Shown here one piece after another: positions 61,091 through 64,000 of a DNA stretch of 64,000 bases. Position numbers and translations under genes: made by a program. Within the stretch, counting starts at the first letter, position 1; every line of letters starts with the position of its first letter. Source of the DNA: Martinezella tropici (GTDB lineage: Bacteria; Pseudomonadota; Alphaproteobacteria; Rhizobiales; Rhizobiaceae); the NCBI RefSeq assembly GCF_008370325.1, contig NZ_VNIP01000003.1, positions 310,001 through 374,000 of the forward strand, read 5' to 3'. The notes beneath the pieces were generated by a model. It ran no database searches, was not told the origin of the DNA, and saw only the letters and a program-made list of their open reading frames with translations.

Positions 61091-63187
61091 TTACCGCGTA
61101 AAACTCTGCGCGTTGCCCGCATCGACGTTGATGATATTACCGGTCGATTTGGCGGAAAGATCCGAAGCCAGGAAGTAGATCGCCTCGGCAATGTCCTCCG
61201 GGAACACATTGAGCTTCAGCATCGAGCGCTTGCGGTAATGTTCCTCCAGCTCGTCGACCTCGATCTTCGAGGAGGCGGCGCGCTGTTCACGCCATTCGCC
61301 GTTCCAGATCTTCGAGCCGCGAAGAACGGCATCGGGATTGACCGTGTTGACGCGGATGCCGGCTTCCGCTCCCTCCAGCGCCAGGCAGCGCGCCAAATGG
61401 ATTTCGGCAGCCTTTGCCGTGCAATAGGCGGCGGCATTCGGCGAGGATGCAAGACCGTTCTTCGATGCGACGAAGACGACGTTGCCGCCAAGGTTCTGGC
61501 GGCGGAACAACCGGAAGGCTTCGCGCGAAACCAGGAAATAGCCGGTCGCGAGAATATCGATATTACGGTTCCACATCGAAAGCTCGGTGCTTTCGATCGG
61601 CGCGGAAGACGCAATGCCGGCGTTCGAGACCAAAATGTCGACACCACCGAATTCGACGCAAGCCTCGGCAAAAGAAGAGATAACCGCGTCTTCCTTCGTC
61701 ACGTCGAGCTTGACGCTGCGCACCGCATCAGCGCCGTATCTCTTGGCAAAATCCGCCTGGGTGCCCTCAAGTGCCGCCTGGTCGATGTCAGCCAGAACCA
61801 CACAAGCCCCCTCGCCCACCAGGCGCGCCGCCGTGGCGCGGCCGATGCCGCCGGCGCCGCCGGTCACGAAGGCGACACGGCCTGCGAGGCTCTTCGGCTT
61901 CGGCATGCGCTGCAGCTTCGCCTCCTCCAGCAGCCAGTATTCAATATCGAAGGCTTCCTGTTCCGGCAGGCCCTGATATTCCGAAACCGTGGAGGCACCG
62001 CGCATGACGTTGATGGCGTTGACATAGAATTCGCCGGCAATACGGGCAGTCGCCTTATCGCGGGCAAAGGACAACATGCCGACGCCGGGAACAAGGAAGA
62101 TCACCGGGTTCGGATCGCGCATGGCAGGCGAGTTATCATGCTTGCAATCATTGTAGTAGCGCGCGTAGTCGGCGCGATAGTCTTCCAGCGCCTTGTCGAG
62201 ACTGGCAATCACCGCATCGACATCTGGCTTGGCCGGATCGAAATCGACGATCAACGGCCGGATCTTGGTGCGCAGGAAGTGATCCGGGCAGCTCGTGCCG
62301 AGTGCGCCGAGCGGACGAAGGCTCTTCGAGTTGACGAATTCAAGCACGGCGTCCTGATCGTCGAAATCGCCGAGCTTGCGCTCGGCCTTGCCGATGCGGC
62401 CGCGGATCTCAGGCATCAGCCGGGCGGCGATGGCACGGCGCTCCGCCTGCGGCAGGCTTTCGGCGACCGCGCCACCGAAAATGGTCTTGCCTTCCGTCTT
62501 GGCGGCGAACCATTCGATCGCCTTGTTGATGATCTGAAGCGTCAGCTCGTAGCAGGTCTTGGCATCATTGGCCCAGGTAAAGAGGCCATGGCTTTCCAGG
62601 ACGACACCCTTGGCATTCGGATGCGCCTTGACGAAGGCTTCTAGATCGAGGCCGAGCTGGAAGCCGGGACGGCGCCAGGGGAGCCAGCCGATCTCGTCGC
62701 CGAAGATTTCGCGCGTCAGTTCGCGCGAGTTCTTCGAGGCGGCGATGGCGATGATGGCATCGGGATGCATGTGATCGACATGGGTGAACGGCACGAAACC
62801 GTGCAGCGGAGTGTCGATGGAGGCGGCGCGGGCATTGAGATTGAAGGTGCAATGCGGCAGGAAACCGACCATGCGATCCTCGTCGGCAACGCCCTGATAG
62901 ATGTTCTTCAGGCTGTCGAGCTTATCCTGATAAAGTGTCGCGAAACCGTCGAGCTTGATGGTGCCGACATCGCCGCCGGAGCCCTTGACCCAGAGCACCT
63001 TGACCTTTTCGCCGGAGAGCGGATCGGTTTCCATGACCTTGGCCGATGTGTTGCCGCCGCCGTAGTTGGTGATACGCTTGTCGGCACCGAGCAGATTCGA
63101 GCGATAAAGCAGCTTGCCCGGCTCATCCAAGCCGGCTGCATATGCATCATCCCAACGGTTCTTCAGAAGCTGAACGCCAGCCGCCAT
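61091..63187 (-). CDS. rhaD: Bifunctional rhamnulose-1-phosphate aldolase / short-chain dehydrogenase
   Basis: 698 residues from the ATG at 63187 (GGGAGGATGAC upstream). N-terminal ~400 residues are a class II aldolase/adducin domain: NLLGADKRITNYGGGNTSAK, FTHVDHMHPDAIIAIAASK with metal His residues, and VVLESHGLFTWANDA. The C-terminal ~260 residues are an SDR: GRVAFVTGGAGGIGRATAARL, VSNAGIASSAPIE and YCTAKAAEIH with YxxxK. The fusion splits rhamnulose(-1-phosphate) and oxidises the resulting lactaldehyde. Exactly this fusion is the rhizobial RhaD. Divergent from rhaR, with a shared operator region. Confidence 0.94.
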   Translation of the reverse strand: MAAGVQLLKNRWDDAYAAGLDEPGKLLYRSNLLGADKRITNYGGGNTSAKVMETDPLSGEKVKVLWVKGSGGDVGTIKLDGFATLYQDKLDSLKNIYQGVADEDRMVGFLPHCTFNLNARAASIDTPLHGFVPFTHVDHMHPDAIIAIAASKNSRELTREIFGDEIGWLPWRRPGFQLGLDLEAFVKAHPNAKGVVLESHGLFTWANDAKTCYELTLQIINKAIEWFAAKTEGKTIFGGAVAESLPQAERRAIAARLMPEIRGRIGKAERKLGDFDDQDAVLEFVNSKSLRPLGALGTSCPDHFLRTKIRPLIVDFDPAKPDVDAVIASLDKALEDYRADYARYYNDCKHDNSPAMRDPNPVIFLVPGVGMLSFARDKATARIAGEFYVNAINVMRGASTVSEYQGLPEQEAFDIEYWLLEEAKLQRMPKPKSLAGRVAFVTGGAGGIGRATAARLVGEGACVVLADIDQAALEGTQADFAKRYGADAVRSVKLDVTKEDAVISSFAEACVEFGGVDILVSNAGIASSAPIESTELSMWNRNIDILATGYFLVSREAFRLFRRQNLGGNVVFVASKNGLASSPNAAAYCTAKAAEIHLARCLALEGAEAGIRVNTVNPDAVLRGSKIWNGEWREQRAASSKIEVDELEEHYRKRSMLKLNVFPEDIAEAIYFLASDLSAKSTGNIINVDAGNAQSFTR

Positions 63188-63281
63188 GTCATCCTCCCTT
63201 GAAATCAAGTCCTACGGGCGGACCGGATCATGATGGAGCCGCCCTTTGTGAGCAGGGTATCGCTCACGTATAGTCACCTTG

Positions 63282-63350
63282 TCAATCGAAAACGATCAAA
63301 TTCGATAATGCTGCGATGCAATATGAAAGTTTATGATCGTTTGTGATTGA
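63282..63350. promoter_or_regulatory. Inverted operator pair between rhaD and rhaR
   Basis: TCAATCGAAAACGATCA (63282-63298) and TGATCGTTTGTGATTGA (63334-63350) are inverted 17-base arms with two mismatches, centres 52 bases (about five turns) apart. This is the expected form of a DeoR-type regulator site. It lies in the divergent promoter region of rhaD and rhaR. Confidence 0.7.
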
Positions 63351-63394
63351 CACATTGTCATATTTGCGAAATAACCGCCAACAAGGAGGAGCCG

Positions 63395-64000
63395 ATGCAC
63401 GAACGTGAACGCCATCGCATTATTCTGAGCGCCGTACAGGAAAAGTCTGTCGTGACGATTCAGGATATTTCCGAGCTGACCGAGGCTTCGGAAGCGACGA
63501 TACGCCGTGATATCGCCGCCCTGCATGTGCAGGGAAAGATCCGGCGCGTGCGCGGCGGCGCGGAATCGATCCATCCTCCTCAGCTCGGCAATCTGGCGGC
63601 GCGGCCCTTCCGCGTATCGGAAGCCGTCAATATCGATAGGAAGCGTGCAATTGCGCGCAAGGCCGCCGAACTCTGCAATCCGGGCGACGCGATCATCATC
63701 AATGGCGGCACGACCACATTCCAGCTCGTGCATTATATTTCTGCCTTCCGGCTGCAGGTGATGACGAATTCCTTCGCCATCGCGGAACATCTGATCAAGC
63801 ATTCGAAGAATATGGTGACGATACCGGGCGGCGCGATCTATCGCGAGCAGAGCCTGATCCTCTCACCCTTCGACAACGATACGATCCGGAATTTCTACGC
63901 GCGCCGCATGTTCATCGGCGCGCAGGGCGTCGGCCCGCTCGGCATCATGGAAGCCGACGCGCTGGTCATCCAGAGCGAGCAGAAGCTCATGCGCCAGGCC
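63395..64000 (+). CDS. rhaR: DeoR-family transcriptional regulator of rhamnose use, C-terminus beyond window
   Basis: 202 codons visible, running off the window. The N-terminal helix-turn-helix is of DeoR type: RHRIILSAVQEKSVVTIQDISELTEASEATIRRDIAALHVQGKIRRVRGG in family order. The sensor domain follows with IINGGTTTFQLVHYI and MTNSFAIAEHLI, phosphosugar-isomerase-like. CAAGGAGGAG gives a strong start. Position opposite rhaD matches the DeoR-type RhaR of Rhizobium leguminosarum; transporter and kinase genes would be expected after it. Confidence 0.9.
   Translation, partial: MHERERHRIILSAVQEKSVVTIQDISELTEASEATIRRDIAALHVQGKIRRVRGGAESIHPPQLGNLAARPFRVSEAVNIDRKRAIARKAAELCNPGDAIIINGGTTTFQLVHYISAFRLQVMTNSFAIAEHLIKHSKNMVTIPGGAIYREQSLILSPFDNDTIRNFYARRMFIGAQGVGPLGIMEADALVIQSEQKLMRQA

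Noticed and set aside
1..64000. CRISPR arrays, tRNA or rRNA genes, transposases
   Set aside because: No regularly spaced repeats, cloverleaf-like conserved blocks, rRNA motifs or transposase domains were recognised on either strand.

Overview
The window looks like a chromosomal or large-replicon segment of a Rhizobium-type alphaproteobacterium (Rhizobiaceae). The reasons are the rhamnose gene order rhaI-rhaD divergent from a DeoR-type rhaR, as known from Rhizobium leguminosarum, the DUF982 protein, the very high density of ABC uptake systems with dedicated regulators, and palindromic extragenic elements of the rhizobial kind. No tRNA, rRNA, CRISPR array or intact insertion sequence was seen.

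Layout. 1-2715: two cyclic-di-GMP enzymes, a GGDEF/EAL protein cut by the window edge and a HD-GYP protein. 3201-6853: serA, then an AraC regulator with a NepI-like efflux pump. 7271-10160: an island of very small genes (DUF982, an RMF-like protein, two cold-shock proteins, basic and hypothetical proteins), mostly on the minus strand. 10518-20336: a complete guanidine-nitrogen operon, with a sigma-54 type promoter, guanidine-I (ykkC) riboswitch and terminator, ABC importer, two carboxyguanidine deiminase subunits, guanidine carboxylase and allophanate hydrolase. 20337-21095: a decayed stretch with a vapC remnant.

21096-25075: a polar amino acid ABC importer and an IclR regulator. 25153-33223: a second amino acid importer divergent from overlapping GntR and LysR genes, then an FMN monooxygenase, a flavin reductase and an aminotransferase; together these resemble salvage of a modified amino acid. 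33740-42979: a cluster bounded by a DMT exporter and a MarR regulator. Inside lie a methyltransferase, a prephenate dehydratase paralogue, oxidases for D- and L-2-hydroxyacids and a TrpXYZ-like ABC importer. Three copies of one 13-bp inverted repeat tie exporter, operon and regulator into one apparent regulon, which is the best candidate here for an undescribed pathway. 43163-48365: a short-chain dehydrogenase, an ABC exporter, a glutathione peroxidase and a Rv2258c-like methyltransferase.

48407-56273: a six-gene sugar uptake and catabolism operon controlled by a LacI regulator through two near-perfect operators. 56476-59546: a 49-residue exported peptide, an HpcH/HpaI aldolase and a gamma-glutamyltransferase gene broken by a 91-bp repeated segment. 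59548-64000: an extragenic palindrome and the L-rhamnose genes rhaI, rhaD and rhaR (the last cut by the window edge).

The common theme is scavenging of nitrogen, carbon and sulfur compounds. Each importer is paired with catabolic enzymes and a local regulator, and in several cases the operator can be read directly from the sequence.
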